DNA from: Candidatus Marithrix sp.
Lineage (GTDB): Bacteria; Pseudomonadota; Gammaproteobacteria; Beggiatoales; Beggiatoaceae
Assembly: GCA_016744775.1 (NCBI GenBank)
Contig: JADGDS010000001.1
Location: forward strand, 285,628-349,627
DNA: 64,000 bases
Direction of reading: 5' to 3'
Positions 29,022 to 37,425 of the stretch are shown here, piece by piece (the first letter of the stretch is position 1; every line of letters starts with the position of its first letter). Both the position numbers and the translations under genes were made by a program. The notes beneath the pieces were generated by a model. That model searched no databases and was not told where the DNA came from. It saw only the letters and a list, made by a program, of their open reading frames with translations.

Positions 29022-31269
29022 ATTATCAATAATTATCAAAATTATAGGTATGATTACTATTTTACTAATTCATGCCTGTAAATATTCTGATGATGATGAT
29101 GATGATCCGAAAAAAGAAAGAATAAAAATAGCCAATAATCCTGATACAATTCAACCAATTGTAATTGGTATTTCATGGTCTGATGAAGATAGTAATTTTG
29201 TGAAAGGAGCTAAATTAGCTGTAATAGAAATCAATAATAAGAAGGGCAAAATATTAAATAGAGAACTTCAACTTATTGTCAATGATAAAGAAAAAGCTGT
29301 TAATTCACTGAAGCTCAGACCATCACAACATCTTGCGGTTAATGTTGCCAATGAATTTGCAAGCAATCCTCAAGTAGTTGCAGTTATTGGACATAGATCT
29401 TCTAAACTTGCGTTTCCGGCTTCTATTGTTTATCAGTCTAATGGTATTGTTTTCCTAGCACCCACTTCTACAAACCTCAATTTGACCACTCACAATTTTA
29501 ATTATGTTTTTCGGCTCAGCCCACATAACGAAGAAATAGGAAAACAGTTAGCCGCTTATACTCATAAAGCCGGTTACAAAAAAATAATTGTCCTAAATGA
29601 TCGAGGTAGTTATGCGATTGAATTATCCAATTCATTTATTTATAATGCAGTTGAAAAATATAATATCGAGATTATTTTGCGTCGCTCCTTTTTTAGTAGT
29701 AGAAACGATTTCACTAAAATATTAGTTGAGTTAAAACGAAGTGGAGAATTTGATGCTATTTTTGTCTCTACTGGTGCGAATATAGCGGCACAAATTTATC
29801 AACAAAGCCGTGATATGAATATTATGGAACCCTTTATTGGTGGAGATGCCTTAGAGTCAGAGATATTTTTGAACGCGGTTAAAGAATGGGAAAGTTTCGA
29901 TGGTTCTGAAATATTTACCAAAAAGTCAGTTGTACCAACAGTATTTAACCCAAATAGCTTAGCCAAAACCACACAATCATTTATCAAAAATTTTGAACAA
30001 AAATATCAAGGAGAACAAGCTAATCGTATGGCAGCATTGGGCTATGATGCTGTTAAGTTGCTAGAACATGCAATAAAAAGATCCCAATCAAGCGTTCCAA
30101 TCAAGATTGCAGAGACACTGCGATATATGCAACATTGCCAAGGTGTAGCTGGACAATATCAGTTTCAAACCAATGGTGATGTAATTAATAAACAATTATA
30201 TTTTAAATATTTCAAAGGTCAGCAATTTGAATATGAGACTTTAAAATCAGAAAAGTTTAGTTCATTGGAAGAAGAATGTGGAAATATTGATCACGATAAA
30301 GACAATATTCCTAATAACCTAGATCGTTGTCCCAATAATAACACCGCCGAAATTTCAAAGGGCGTTTATCAAAAGGGAGCATTAAGAGGTTGCCCAATTG
30401 ATAGTGATAGAGATAAAATTGAAGATTATCGTGATAATTGTCCAAACAATCTTAGCAATGAAATTAGTAAAGGGGTTAATTCAGATGGTTGTCCAATAGA
30501 TAGAGATAATGATACAGTGCCTGATTATCGTGATGATTGTCCAAATAATCTCAGTCATGATATTAGTAAAGGTATAGATTTAAAAGGTTGTCCGCTCGAT
30601 ACTGATACTGATACCGTGCCTGATTATCGTGACAATTGTCCAAATAATATCACTAATGAAATTAGTAAAGGTGTAAATTTAAAAGGTTGTCCGCTTGATA
30701 CTGATACTGATACCGTGCCTGATTATCGTGATAATTGTCCAAATAATCTTACTAATCAAATTAGTAAAGGCGTAGATTTAAAAGGTTGTCCGGTTGATCA
30801 TGACCAAGATGGTGTACTAGATTATAAAGATTTATGTGAAGGAACACCAATAACAATCGCCATTGAACTAAATGGTTGCCCAGTTATAGTAGAAAAAGAA
30901 AAACATATTCTATCCGGTAAAGCCAGTTTTGCCTCTGGCAAAGAAAAATTAAGCAAACAAGCACAAATTTTTCTTAAATCTATGGCTCAAAGGCTAGATT
31001 TGGAATTTTTGATAAAAGTATATATTATAGGTCATACTGACAGTGTTGGCTCTATTCTCTTTAATCAAAAATTATCGAAAAAACGGGCAAATAATATTGC
31101 GAAATATTTGATCATTCAAGGTATTGATAGTGACAAAATAGAAGCAATAGGTATGGGTGAATCTGAACCAATAGCCTCTAACGAAACTTCAGATGGTCGG
31201 GATAAAAATCGTAGGATTGAAATTAGGGTTACATATTTTAAAAAAAAAGGATTGACTAATGCCAACTAA
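29008..31269 (+). CDS. LivJ-type receptor / TSP3 / OmpA-domain fusion lipoprotein
   Basis: A 753-residue three-part protein. The start has a signal with a possible lipobox (LLIHAC) and a run of six Asp residues. Residues about 45-415 form a periplasmic binding protein of the branched-chain amino acid (LivJ) type: PIVIGISWSDEDSNFVKGA, VAVIGHRSS, and LGYDAVKLLEHAI. Residues about 425-615 are thrombospondin type 3 calcium-binding repeats (DxDxDxxPDxxDxCPNN), with four near-identical 33-residue units. The end (about 625-750) is an OmpA-like peptidoglycan-binding domain (VYIIGHTDSVGS, DGRDKNRRIEIRV). This could anchor a ligand-binding domain to the wall as a sensor or scaffold rather than a transporter part, since no permease or ATPase is near. 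It overlaps the SPFH gene. Confidence 0.85.
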   Translation: MEKSKLSIIIKIIGMITILLIHACKYSDDDDDDPKKERIKIANNPDTIQPIVIGISWSDEDSNFVKGAKLAVIEINNKKGKILNRELQLIVNDKEKAVNSLKLRPSQHLAVNVANEFASNPQVVAVIGHRSSKLAFPASIVYQSNGIVFLAPTSTNLNLTTHNFNYVFRLSPHNEEIGKQLAAYTHKAGYKKIIVLNDRGSYAIELSNSFIYNAVEKYNIEIILRRSFFSSRNDFTKILVELKRSGEFDAIFVSTGANIAAQIYQQSRDMNIMEPFIGGDALESEIFLNAVKEWESFDGSEIFTKKSVVPTVFNPNSLAKTTQSFIKNFEQKYQGEQANRMAALGYDAVKLLEHAIKRSQSSVPIKIAETLRYMQHCQGVAGQYQFQTNGDVINKQLYFKYFKGQQFEYETLKSEKFSSLEEECGNIDHDKDNIPNNLDRCPNNNTAEISKGVYQKGALRGCPIDSDRDKIEDYRDNCPNNLSNEISKGVNSDGCPIDRDNDTVPDYRDDCPNNLSHDISKGIDLKGCPLDTDTDTVPDYRDNCPNNITNEISKGVNLKGCPLDTDTDTVPDYRDNCPNNLTNQISKGVDLKGCPVDHDQDGVLDYKDLCEGTPITIAIELNGCPVIVEKEKHILSGKASFASGKEKLSKQAQIFLKSMAQRLDLEFLIKVYIIGHTDSVGSILFNQKLSKKRANNIAKYLIIQGIDSDKIEAIGMGESEPIASNETSDGRDKNRRIEIRVTYFKKKGLTNAN
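30388..30783 (+). repeat. Four tandem 99-nt repeats encoding TSP3 units
   Basis: Units start at 30388, 30487, 30586 and 30685, each beginning GGTTG(C/T)CC and coding for 33 residues of type GCPxDxDxDxxxDYRDNCPNN. The third and fourth are almost identical in DNA, indicating recent duplication or slippage; the copy number may vary between strains. Confidence 0.85.
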
Positions 31270-31281
31270 AGCATATATAAT
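31252..31281 (+). promoter_or_regulatory. Sigma70-type promoter for the mini-protein gene
   Basis: TTGACT (31252-31257) and TATAAT (31276-31281) with an 18-nt spacer, the best promoter match I see in the window. The -35 box lies inside the end of the preceding lipoprotein gene. Transcription would start near 31288, leaving a leader of about 105 nt before the ATG at 31394. Confidence 0.65.
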
Positions 31282-31393
31282 AGACTATGCACGGTAAACT
31301 GCCTGAATATAGCTCTATGTGGTATCATGCCGTGAGAACAAAACCTAAGATTTATTGTTTAACTATACTTTAAAATTAAAAAGGAACTATAAA

Positions 31394-31591
31394 ATGGCAA
31401 CAGAAACAGTACTTGCTAATACCGCAGCAACACATCCTATAGCAGCTCTTGGCGCGACTAAGGCATTTCTTATAGCTCATCCAATTGGAGTGGCCGTAGT
31501 TGGTGCTAGTCTAATCGGTGCCGGCACTTATTGGGCAATGAATAAATTCATGGGTGAAAAGGAAGAAGCAGCAGCAGCTGAGGCGGCTTAA
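31394..31591 (+). CDS. Small glycine-rich hydrophobic protein
   Basis: A 65-residue protein, MATETVLANTAATHP..., with one hydrophobic segment (about 24-49, AFLIAHPIGVAVVGASLIGAGTYWA) rich in small residues in a Gly-zipper pattern. A short Glu/Ala tail (EKEEAAAAEAA) ends the protein. AAGGAAC lies 8 nt before the ATG and a strong promoter lies upstream. Such small membrane peptides can oligomerise or serve a membrane partner; the P-type ATPase at 32766 is the nearest candidate, but this is inference. The longer open frame from 31355 lacks homology and a ribosome-binding site. Confidence 0.75.
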   Translation: MATETVLANTAATHPIAALGATKAFLIAHPIGVAVVGASLIGAGTYWAMNKFMGEKEEAAAAEAA

Positions 31592-31970
31592 TTGCTAACA
31601 CATAAATATACATAACTTTTTAAAGACTTGTCAGGTTTTTAAACATCTGATAGGTCTGCCCTTATTTTTAACTCACTAGAATTACCAACTCTAATATAAA
31701 TTTTATATAAATAATTGCTTTATATTTAATATAAGCGCCCTGGAATATCTTAGATAATCAAATATAAAAAAAACTAAAGCTTAGTTTGACTAATTGCAAT
31801 TGATCAAAATAGATATTATCTATATAAAAATAATTTATTAAGTAGGCTGAACTTAGACCACAAACAACTAATTTTTTTTGTGCAATACAGTCAGCTTGAC
31901 CAGAACTTATGAGAATATATATAAGTTTATAAAAGCGGATTGTATATTTATACTCATAAAGGATAAATAA
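31592..31970. other. Intergenic region before the VOC gene
   Basis: Contains one member of the dispersed palindromic repeat family (31624-31657) shortly after the mini-protein gene. The rest is AT-rich. A minus-strand open frame over 31758-31997 exists but shows no family features and no ribosome-binding site. No RNA gene is recognised. Confidence 0.5.
31624..31657. repeat. Degenerate copy of the dispersed palindromic repeat
   Basis: AGACTTGTCAGGTTT at the left and a partly complementary right arm ending in CTGATAGGTCT form an imperfect hairpin around a TTTAAA centre. The left arm resembles the hairpin at 91-123 and the right arm matches 4322-4333. It could act as a weak terminator after the mini-protein gene. 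Confidence 0.55.
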
Positions 31971-32750
31971 ATGCAAGATCCCATCATCTATCCCCATGGC
32001 ACTTTTTGCTGGGCAGATTTAGGAACAACCAACGTTGAATCAACCAAAACATTCTATGCTGAACTTTTTGGCTGGGAAATTGATGAAACAATTGTTGGAT
32101 CATGGACTTATATAAAATATACTATAGACAATAAAGAGGTAGCAGCTCTATACAACATAATTGAAGAACAAATAGAAAAAGGCTATCCTGTAGCTTGGAT
32201 TGCTTATATAGCAGTAGATAATGTAGATAATCATGTCAAAAAAATAAAAGCATTGGGTGGGAAAATACTTCGTGGACCATTTGATGTATCCGACCAAGGA
32301 CGCACAATTTCCTTGCAAGATCCGACCGGAGCAACTTTTTATCTATGGCAAGCTGCGAAACATAAGGGAGCAGGGCAAGTCAATAAACCTGGAACAGTTA
32401 CTTGGTATGAATTGGCAACTAATGATGTAGTAAAAGCGCGTACATTTTACACTCAATTGTTAGGCTGGGAAGCAGAAACTCAAACAATTAATGGAGAGCT
32501 TTACACCATATTTACAAGCAATGGACGAAAAGTTGCTGGTATGGTTAAATTAACTGAACCTAGTACCAAACCACATTGGCGTATCTATTTTTCCGTTGAA
32601 GATTGCGATGTCACTATTCGTAAAGCTATTGCTCTGGGAGGTGAAGTTAGTGTTACAACAACCAGTATTTCAAATATGGGTGACTTTGCAGTGCTGCGTG
32701 ATCCACAAGGAATTGGATTTGGTATTACTACTAGTTTTTTTATTGATTAA
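31971..32750 (+). CDS. Double-domain VOC (glyoxalase-like) protein
   Basis: A 259-residue protein with two VOC modules (about 8-125 and 135-255). Each has the pattern W.(D/E)L.T.D/NV..(S/A)..FY..L.GWE, seen as WADLGTTNVESTKTFYAELFGWE and WYELATNDVVKARTFYTQLLGWE. Members resemble the CFP30B/hydroxylase-type glyoxalase proteins of actinobacteria. VOC proteins bind metals and act in resistance or in modifying small molecules. It lies 15 nt before the P-type ATPase and could be co-transcribed with it and the thioesterase. The substrate is unknown. Confidence 0.85.
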   Translation: MQDPIIYPHGTFCWADLGTTNVESTKTFYAELFGWEIDETIVGSWTYIKYTIDNKEVAALYNIIEEQIEKGYPVAWIAYIAVDNVDNHVKKIKALGGKILRGPFDVSDQGRTISLQDPTGATFYLWQAAKHKGAGQVNKPGTVTWYELATNDVVKARTFYTQLLGWEAETQTINGELYTIFTSNGRKVAGMVKLTEPSTKPHWRIYFSVEDCDVTIRKAIALGGEVSVTTTSISNMGDFAVLRDPQGIGFGITTSFFID

Positions 32751-32765
32751 AGAGAAATATTAAAA

Positions 32766-34916
32766 ATGTTTTTGATTGGCATTGCAGCCCTAACAGGTAC
32801 TCTTACGTTTTTTGGTGTCAAAAAACTCGATAAAAAAAAAGAAAAGCTCCTAGCGGAGATAAGCCAACGATCAAATACTGATAGTGAAACCAATAAGGCA
32901 CTTGTCCCAAATACTATCAGTGAACTTGATAATCTGTGGCAGAAATTCATGATAGAAAAAATTGATCCGCAATTAGGAAAAAAACGCGATCAACAAAAAA
33001 AAGAACTGATAGCAAGCGAAGAAGAACTAAAAATTAGTGTTTCTGAAAAACGGCTGAATCGCAATCTTGGGCTATCAATAGCAGCACTAGGAACTGCAAC
33101 TGTAGGATATTTATTTTATCCTCCCTTAATTATTGCCAGTGTCTTAGGCATAATTTCCCTCACTATACCAATCTATAAAAGTGCATATAAATCACTTACC
33201 AAAGAAGGTCGTGTGAAATTAGACCTTACTGGTGCGCTCTACATAACTGGAACTTGGCTCAGTGGCCATGTCATAATTGGCGCATTGGGTGAAATCATTT
33301 ATTACATGAATGAAAAACTTATTTTTATCACCCAAGACCGCTCCCACAATGCTTTAATCAATGTATTTGGTCAACAGCCAAGTTTCGTTTGGCTTCTTGT
33401 AAATGGGACAGAAATTGAAACACCAATCGAAGAAATAAAAGTTGGCGATACTATTGTAGTGAACACTGGTCAAACAATTCCCCTAGATGGCTATATAATT
33501 GATGGCATAGCTTCCATTGACCAACATAAATTAACAGGTGAATCACAGCCAGCCGAAAAAGTTAATGACGACCCAGTATTTGCATCCACAGTTGTGCTAG
33601 CGGGCAGAATCTATGTTAAAGTTGAAAAAACTGGATTGGAAACCACCACTGCCCAAATCAGCGAAATCCTTAATAAAACTACTAGTTACCAAGCTGATAT
33701 AGAATCTAAAGGTCTCCAAATTGCCCATAAATCAGCACTCCCCACGCTACTGCTAAGTGGTTTAGCTTGGCCCACTGTTGGTGCCAACGGTGCTGTTGCC
33801 ATTGTTATGAGTAATTTTGGACTAAACATTAAAATGACAGCTCCCATCACCATGTTAAATTTTCTCAAAGTTGCCTCTGAAAAAGGTATTCTAATAAAAG
33901 ATGGGCGTTCCTTAGAATTGCTAAACGAGGTTAATACTGTTATCTTTGATAAGACAGGCACATTGACGCTAGAACAACCCAAAGTGGCTCGAATTTTTAG
34001 CTGCTATTCATCTATTGATGAGGATCAGCTTTTAACCTACGCAGCTGCTGCTGAATGTAAACATTCACATCCCATAGCTAAATCTATTCTGGCAGCTGCA
34101 AATGAGCGTCAATTAAACTTGCCAGAAATTGAAGATGCTAAATATGAAGTTGGCTATGGTATCAAGGTGAAAATATCAAACAAATTGATTCTAGTGGGCA
34201 GTCACCGTTTCATGGTGTTAGAAGACATTTCCATTCCTGATGAAATACAGAAGTTACAAATAGATTGTCATGAACAAGGCCATTCAATAGTTATGCTAGC
34301 AATAGATGATAGACTGGTTGGTGCAATTGAACTTCAACCTACAATACGTCCTGAAGCTAAACATATTATTCATGAGCTACAGCAACGCAATCTATCATTG
34401 TATATTATCTCAGGTGATCAAGAACAACCAACTCGAAAACTGGCTCAAGAACTTGGAATTGAGAACTACTTTGCTAACACACTACCAGAAAACAAAGCAG
34501 CCTTAGTTGAACAACTGCAACAAGAGGGTCGGTCAGTATGCTTTGTTGGTGATGGAATTAATGATGCCATTGCTCTGAAAAAAGCTAATGTTTCTGTTTC
34601 CCTTAGTGGAGCAACAACAGCAGCCACAGATGCAGCACAAGTTGTCTTTATGGATGGAAGTATTCATCAAATTCCTGAACTATTCAGCTTAGCTCAGGAA
34701 TTTGACACAAATATGAAAACAGGTTTTGCAGCAGCTATCATTCCAAGTACTACAGTCATTGGTGGCGTTTTTTTATTTCACTTTGGCCTAGCAAGTGCCC
34801 TTGCGGTACATACACTCGGTTTGATTACCAATATGAGCATTGCTATGAAGCCGTTAAATAAAAAACATGATCTACAGACAGCAAAAATAGAACAAAATAA
34901 ATCCAATAATGAATAA
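32766..34916 (+). CDS. Atypical P1B-like P-type ATPase without CPx motif
   Basis: A 716-residue P-type ATPase. Essential motifs are present: LTGES in the actuator domain (about 255), DKTGTLT with the phosphorylated Asp (about 395), the P1B-type HP motif in HSHPIAK, and VGDGINDA (about 594). The transmembrane segment before DKTGTLT, where metal pumps have CPC, CPH or SPC, reads SNFGLNIKMTAPITM instead, so the usual metal-binding residues are missing. There is no N-terminal heavy-metal domain; a Lys/Glu-rich coiled region follows a first hydrophobic segment. Transport specificity is therefore unassigned. Its 3' end overlaps the thioesterase gene by 8 nt, which ties it to the biosynthetic region; a role in export or resistance is inference. 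Confidence 0.85.
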   Translation: MFLIGIAALTGTLTFFGVKKLDKKKEKLLAEISQRSNTDSETNKALVPNTISELDNLWQKFMIEKIDPQLGKKRDQQKKELIASEEELKISVSEKRLNRNLGLSIAALGTATVGYLFYPPLIIASVLGIISLTIPIYKSAYKSLTKEGRVKLDLTGALYITGTWLSGHVIIGALGEIIYYMNEKLIFITQDRSHNALINVFGQQPSFVWLLVNGTEIETPIEEIKVGDTIVVNTGQTIPLDGYIIDGIASIDQHKLTGESQPAEKVNDDPVFASTVVLAGRIYVKVEKTGLETTTAQISEILNKTTSYQADIESKGLQIAHKSALPTLLLSGLAWPTVGANGAVAIVMSNFGLNIKMTAPITMLNFLKVASEKGILIKDGRSLELLNEVNTVIFDKTGTLTLEQPKVARIFSCYSSIDEDQLLTYAAAAECKHSHPIAKSILAAANERQLNLPEIEDAKYEVGYGIKVKISNKLILVGSHRFMVLEDISIPDEIQKLQIDCHEQGHSIVMLAIDDRLVGAIELQPTIRPEAKHIIHELQQRNLSLYIISGDQEQPTRKLAQELGIENYFANTLPENKAALVEQLQQEGRSVCFVGDGINDAIALKKANVSVSLSGATTAATDAAQVVFMDGSIHQIPELFSLAQEFDTNMKTGFAAAIIPSTTVIGGVFLFHFGLASALAVHTLGLITNMSIAMKPLNKKHDLQTAKIEQNKSNNE

Positions 34917-35673
34917 TAAGAAAACAAAATTTAATACTTGGGTGACAGGTAATAATTTTAATCCTAGAGCACGTTTACGCTTATTTTGTTTTCCATATGC
35001 TGGTGGAGGTGCATCTCTTTTTCATGCTTGGGCAAAAATGTTGCCAGATGATGTAGAGGTTTGTCCAATTCAACTTCCCGGTAGGGAAAACAGGTTAAAG
35101 GAATCTCTGTTCACTCAATGGCCAGAACTGTTGCAACATTTAAAGATAGTGCTTCAGCCTATGCTAGATAAACCCTTTGCATTTTTTGGTCACAGCATGG
35201 GAGCACTGATTAGTTTTGAATTAGCTAGACTACTTCGCCCTCAATATAATATTACGCACTTATTTGTTTCAGGATGCCCAGCACCTCAATTGCGTTATTT
35301 TAAATCTCCTATTCATCAACTTCCTGATGCTGAGTTCATAGAAGCTTTGCAGCAGCGTTATCAAAATATTCCACAAGCAGTGTTGCAGGAAAAGGAAATG
35401 ATGGCACTATTTCTACATACCCTTCGAGCGGATTTAACACTAGTTGAAACATACAACTATGTTGCTAGTGAACCACTTGATTGTCCTATCTCCGCATTTG
35501 GTGGATTACAAGATAAAACTACTAGTCGAGATCAGCTTGCAGCTTGGAGTGAACAAACATCTAATACTTTTACTCAGCATATGCTGCTGGGGGACCATTT
35601 TTTCTTGAAAAGTGCTAAGAATTATTTGTTACAACTTGTTTCTCAATGTTTGCAGTCAGTCAACTACCCCTGA
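34909..35673 (+). CDS. Type II thioesterase of NRPS/PKS clusters
   Basis: A 254-residue alpha/beta hydrolase of the type II thioesterase family, which removes wrong acyl groups from carrier proteins. Motifs: LFCFPYAGGGASLF, QLPGRE, GHSMG with the nucleophile Ser96, Asp in GGLQDK, and His in LLGDHFFL near the end. Length is normal. The last codons (VNYP and stop) lie inside the left end of the IscB element, so the gene's original end was probably replaced by the insertion without loss of the active site. It overlaps the P-type ATPase gene by 8 nt and likely serves the NRPS-PKS line that starts at 41246. Confidence 0.92.
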   Translation: MNNKKTKFNTWVTGNNFNPRARLRLFCFPYAGGGASLFHAWAKMLPDDVEVCPIQLPGRENRLKESLFTQWPELLQHLKIVLQPMLDKPFAFFGHSMGALISFELARLLRPQYNITHLFVSGCPAPQLRYFKSPIHQLPDAEFIEALQQRYQNIPQAVLQEKEMMALFLHTLRADLTLVETYNYVASEPLDCPISAFGGLQDKTTSRDQLAAWSEQTSNTFTQHMLLGDHFFLKSAKNYLLQLVSQCLQSVNYP

Positions 35674-35932
35674 GCTAAATAATGGGCTTGAATCGTGAGA
35701 TTCGAGATAGGTCTTAGGACTGAATAGGTGATTAGGCTAAGTGTTAACTCACTACGTTGTTTAAGTTATGACACCCGTGGATGCCTCCCAAGTCTATGGC
35801 TCTGTCTCCAAGTATTAAAAGATCTCAACTGGTCGGTGTGCTTGGACTGACAAGCTTTTACAACATTGCCGATGGGAATCTACCTCGAAAGAGGAATAGT
35901 TCAATTTTAACGATTAACATAAAGGTTTTAAA
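35659..35932 (+). ncRNA. Omega-RNA (HEARO-type) region of IscB, copy 1
   Basis: A conserved stretch directly upstream of iscB, repeated with few changes at 37147-37425. Position, length (about 270 nt) and several potential stems fit the HEARO/omega-RNA that guides IscB. In this family the guide is the 5' end of the RNA and comes from DNA flanking the left end; here that would be about 35643-35658, inside the thioesterase gene. Compared with copy 2, the first stem is damaged: the right arm CAGGGG is replaced by TAATGGG. The boundary at 35659 is where the two copies begin to match. Confidence 0.75.
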
Positions 35933-37117
35933 ATGGAAGTTTTTGTAATGAATCAGCATGGCGAAGCGTTGATGCCGTGTACTCCAAGAAAAGCAAGACT
36001 ATTGCTTAAAAGCGGCAAGGCTAAGGTCGTTCGCCGTAATCCATTCACTATCCAGCTTAAGTATGGCTCAACAGGCTATAAGCAGGATTTGACCTTGGGT
36101 GTTGATACAGGTCATTCGGAGGTAGGGTTATCTGTTGTGTCAGAAACCAAGGAGGTGTTTTCAGCAGTTGCCAAAATGCGTAATGACATCTCTGAAAAAA
36201 TGGATACAAGACGCATGTACAGAAGGCAGAAAAGAAACAGGCTTAGATACCGAAAGCCACGTTTTAATAACCGTTCAGCAAGTACCATAAAAGGACGTTT
36301 AGCACCCTCTGTCCAATGGATTGTAGATGCTCACACAAGGATGATTAACCAGTTTAAATCCTTGCTACCTATTACAAAGCTTGTTTTAGAAACAGGTTTA
36401 TTCGATATGGCAAAGATGAAGAATCCAGAGATAAGAAACAAACAATATCAAAAAGGTGTTCAATATGGTTTTGAAAACACGAAAGCCTATATTTTAAGTC
36501 GGGATAGCCATCAGTGCCAAAGCAAAAAGAAGGGTTGTAGCAACAAATTAGAAGTCCATCATATCAAATATCGTTCACAAGGCGGTTCTGATGCGCCTAA
36601 CAATCTTATCACGCTTTGCCAAAAGCATCACAAGGCATTGCATGGAGATAAGTTGAAGCTAAATATCAAGTCTCATAAAAGCCTTAAATCAGCCACCACA
36701 ATGAACGTTATCAGGAAAAGACTATTAAAAATATTTCCCGATGCGATTGAAACGTTTGGATACATCACCAAGGCAAATCGTTACCAGCACGGCATAGAGA
36801 AAACCCATTCAAATGATGCCTTCATTATTGCTGGTGGGACAATTCAAAAAAGAGCAAAAGAAAGAACAATCGGCTTTAAACGAAAAAATAACCGTTGTTT
36901 GCAGAAGAATCGAAATGGATACGCTCCAGCTATTCGACGACAAAGATACAAGATTCAACCAAAAGATTTAGTTAAATTTGAAGGCAAACAATATCATGCA
37001 GTGGGCATACAAAACAAAGGGGGTTATTTAAAAATGACTGATGGCGTGAAAACCATGGTTAAATCAGTAAAAAAGGTGAAAATAATCTTTTCTCAAAAAG
37101 GTTTGGTTTATGTATGA
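35933..37117 (+). CDS. iscB: IscB, RNA-guided HNH/RuvC nuclease
   Basis: A 394-residue OMEGA nuclease, the ancestor type of Cas9. Order of parts: PLMP-like start (ALMPCTPRKARLLLKSGKA, about 12-30), RuvC-I with Asp58 (LGVDTGHS), an Arg-rich bridge helix (about 92-112, RRMYRRQKRNRLRYRKPR), RuvC-II Glu153 (LVLETGLFD), an HNH domain (about 195-238) with LEVHHIKYRSQGGS and LCQKHHKALHG, and RuvC-III (THSNDAF, His292 and Asp295). All catalytic residues appear intact, so the protein may be active. It cuts DNA matched by the omega-RNA encoded just upstream. It has inserted between the thioesterase and the rest of the biosynthetic cluster. Confidence 0.92.
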   Translation: MEVFVMNQHGEALMPCTPRKARLLLKSGKAKVVRRNPFTIQLKYGSTGYKQDLTLGVDTGHSEVGLSVVSETKEVFSAVAKMRNDISEKMDTRRMYRRQKRNRLRYRKPRFNNRSASTIKGRLAPSVQWIVDAHTRMINQFKSLLPITKLVLETGLFDMAKMKNPEIRNKQYQKGVQYGFENTKAYILSRDSHQCQSKKKGCSNKLEVHHIKYRSQGGSDAPNNLITLCQKHHKALHGDKLKLNIKSHKSLKSATTMNVIRKRLLKIFPDAIETFGYITKANRYQHGIEKTHSNDAFIIAGGTIQKRAKERTIGFKRKNNRCLQKNRNGYAPAIRRQRYKIQPKDLVKFEGKQYHAVGIQNKGGYLKMTDGVKTMVKSVKKVKIIFSQKGLVYV

Positions 37118-37146
37118 AGCAAGAAACCAATTTCTGTTGCTCTATC

Positions 37147-37425
37147 GTCAACTACCCCTGAGCTAAAGACACAGGGGCTTGAATCGTGAGATTCGAGATA
37201 GGTCTTAGGACTGAATAGGTGATTAGGCTAAGTGTTAACTCACTACGTTGTTTAAGTTATGACACCCGTGGATGCCTCCCAAGTCTACGGCTCTGTCTCC
37301 AAGTATTAAAAGACCTCAACTGGTCGGTGTGCTTGAACTGACAAGCTTTTACAACATTGCCGATGGGAATCTACCTCGAAAGAGGAATAGTTCAATTTTA
37401 ACGATTAAATTTTAAAGATTTGAAA
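37147..37425 (+). ncRNA. Omega-RNA (HEARO-type) region, copy 2
   Basis: A near-identical copy of 35659-35932, beginning GTCAACTACCCCTGAGC. It keeps an intact first stem (CCCCTG at 37155-37160 with CAGGGG at 37172-37177). The sequence just before it (about 37131-37146) is the flank of the first iscB gene, so its predicted guide differs from that of copy 1. It precedes a truncated iscB, yet the RNA region is complete and could load onto the IscB made by copy 1. Confidence 0.7.

Larger units (their letters stand above)
35659..37117 (+). mobile_element. IscB element, full copy (no transposase)
   Basis: The unit consists of the left end with the omega-RNA region and a full-length iscB gene. The first 634 nt (35659-36292) are repeated at 37147-37785. 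No TnpA gene of the IS200/IS605 type is present, so movement would need a transposase in trans. The right end cannot be fixed from a single full copy. Confidence 0.7.

Noticed and set aside
30388-30783. Regular 99-nt repeats that resemble a CRISPR-like array
   Set aside because: The units are contiguous, in frame, and encode thrombospondin type 3 repeats; there are no unique spacers and no cas genes.
31758-31997. 79-codon minus-strand frame
   Set aside because: No ribosome-binding site or family features; it overlaps the start of the VOC gene and lies in AT-rich DNA with many chance frames.
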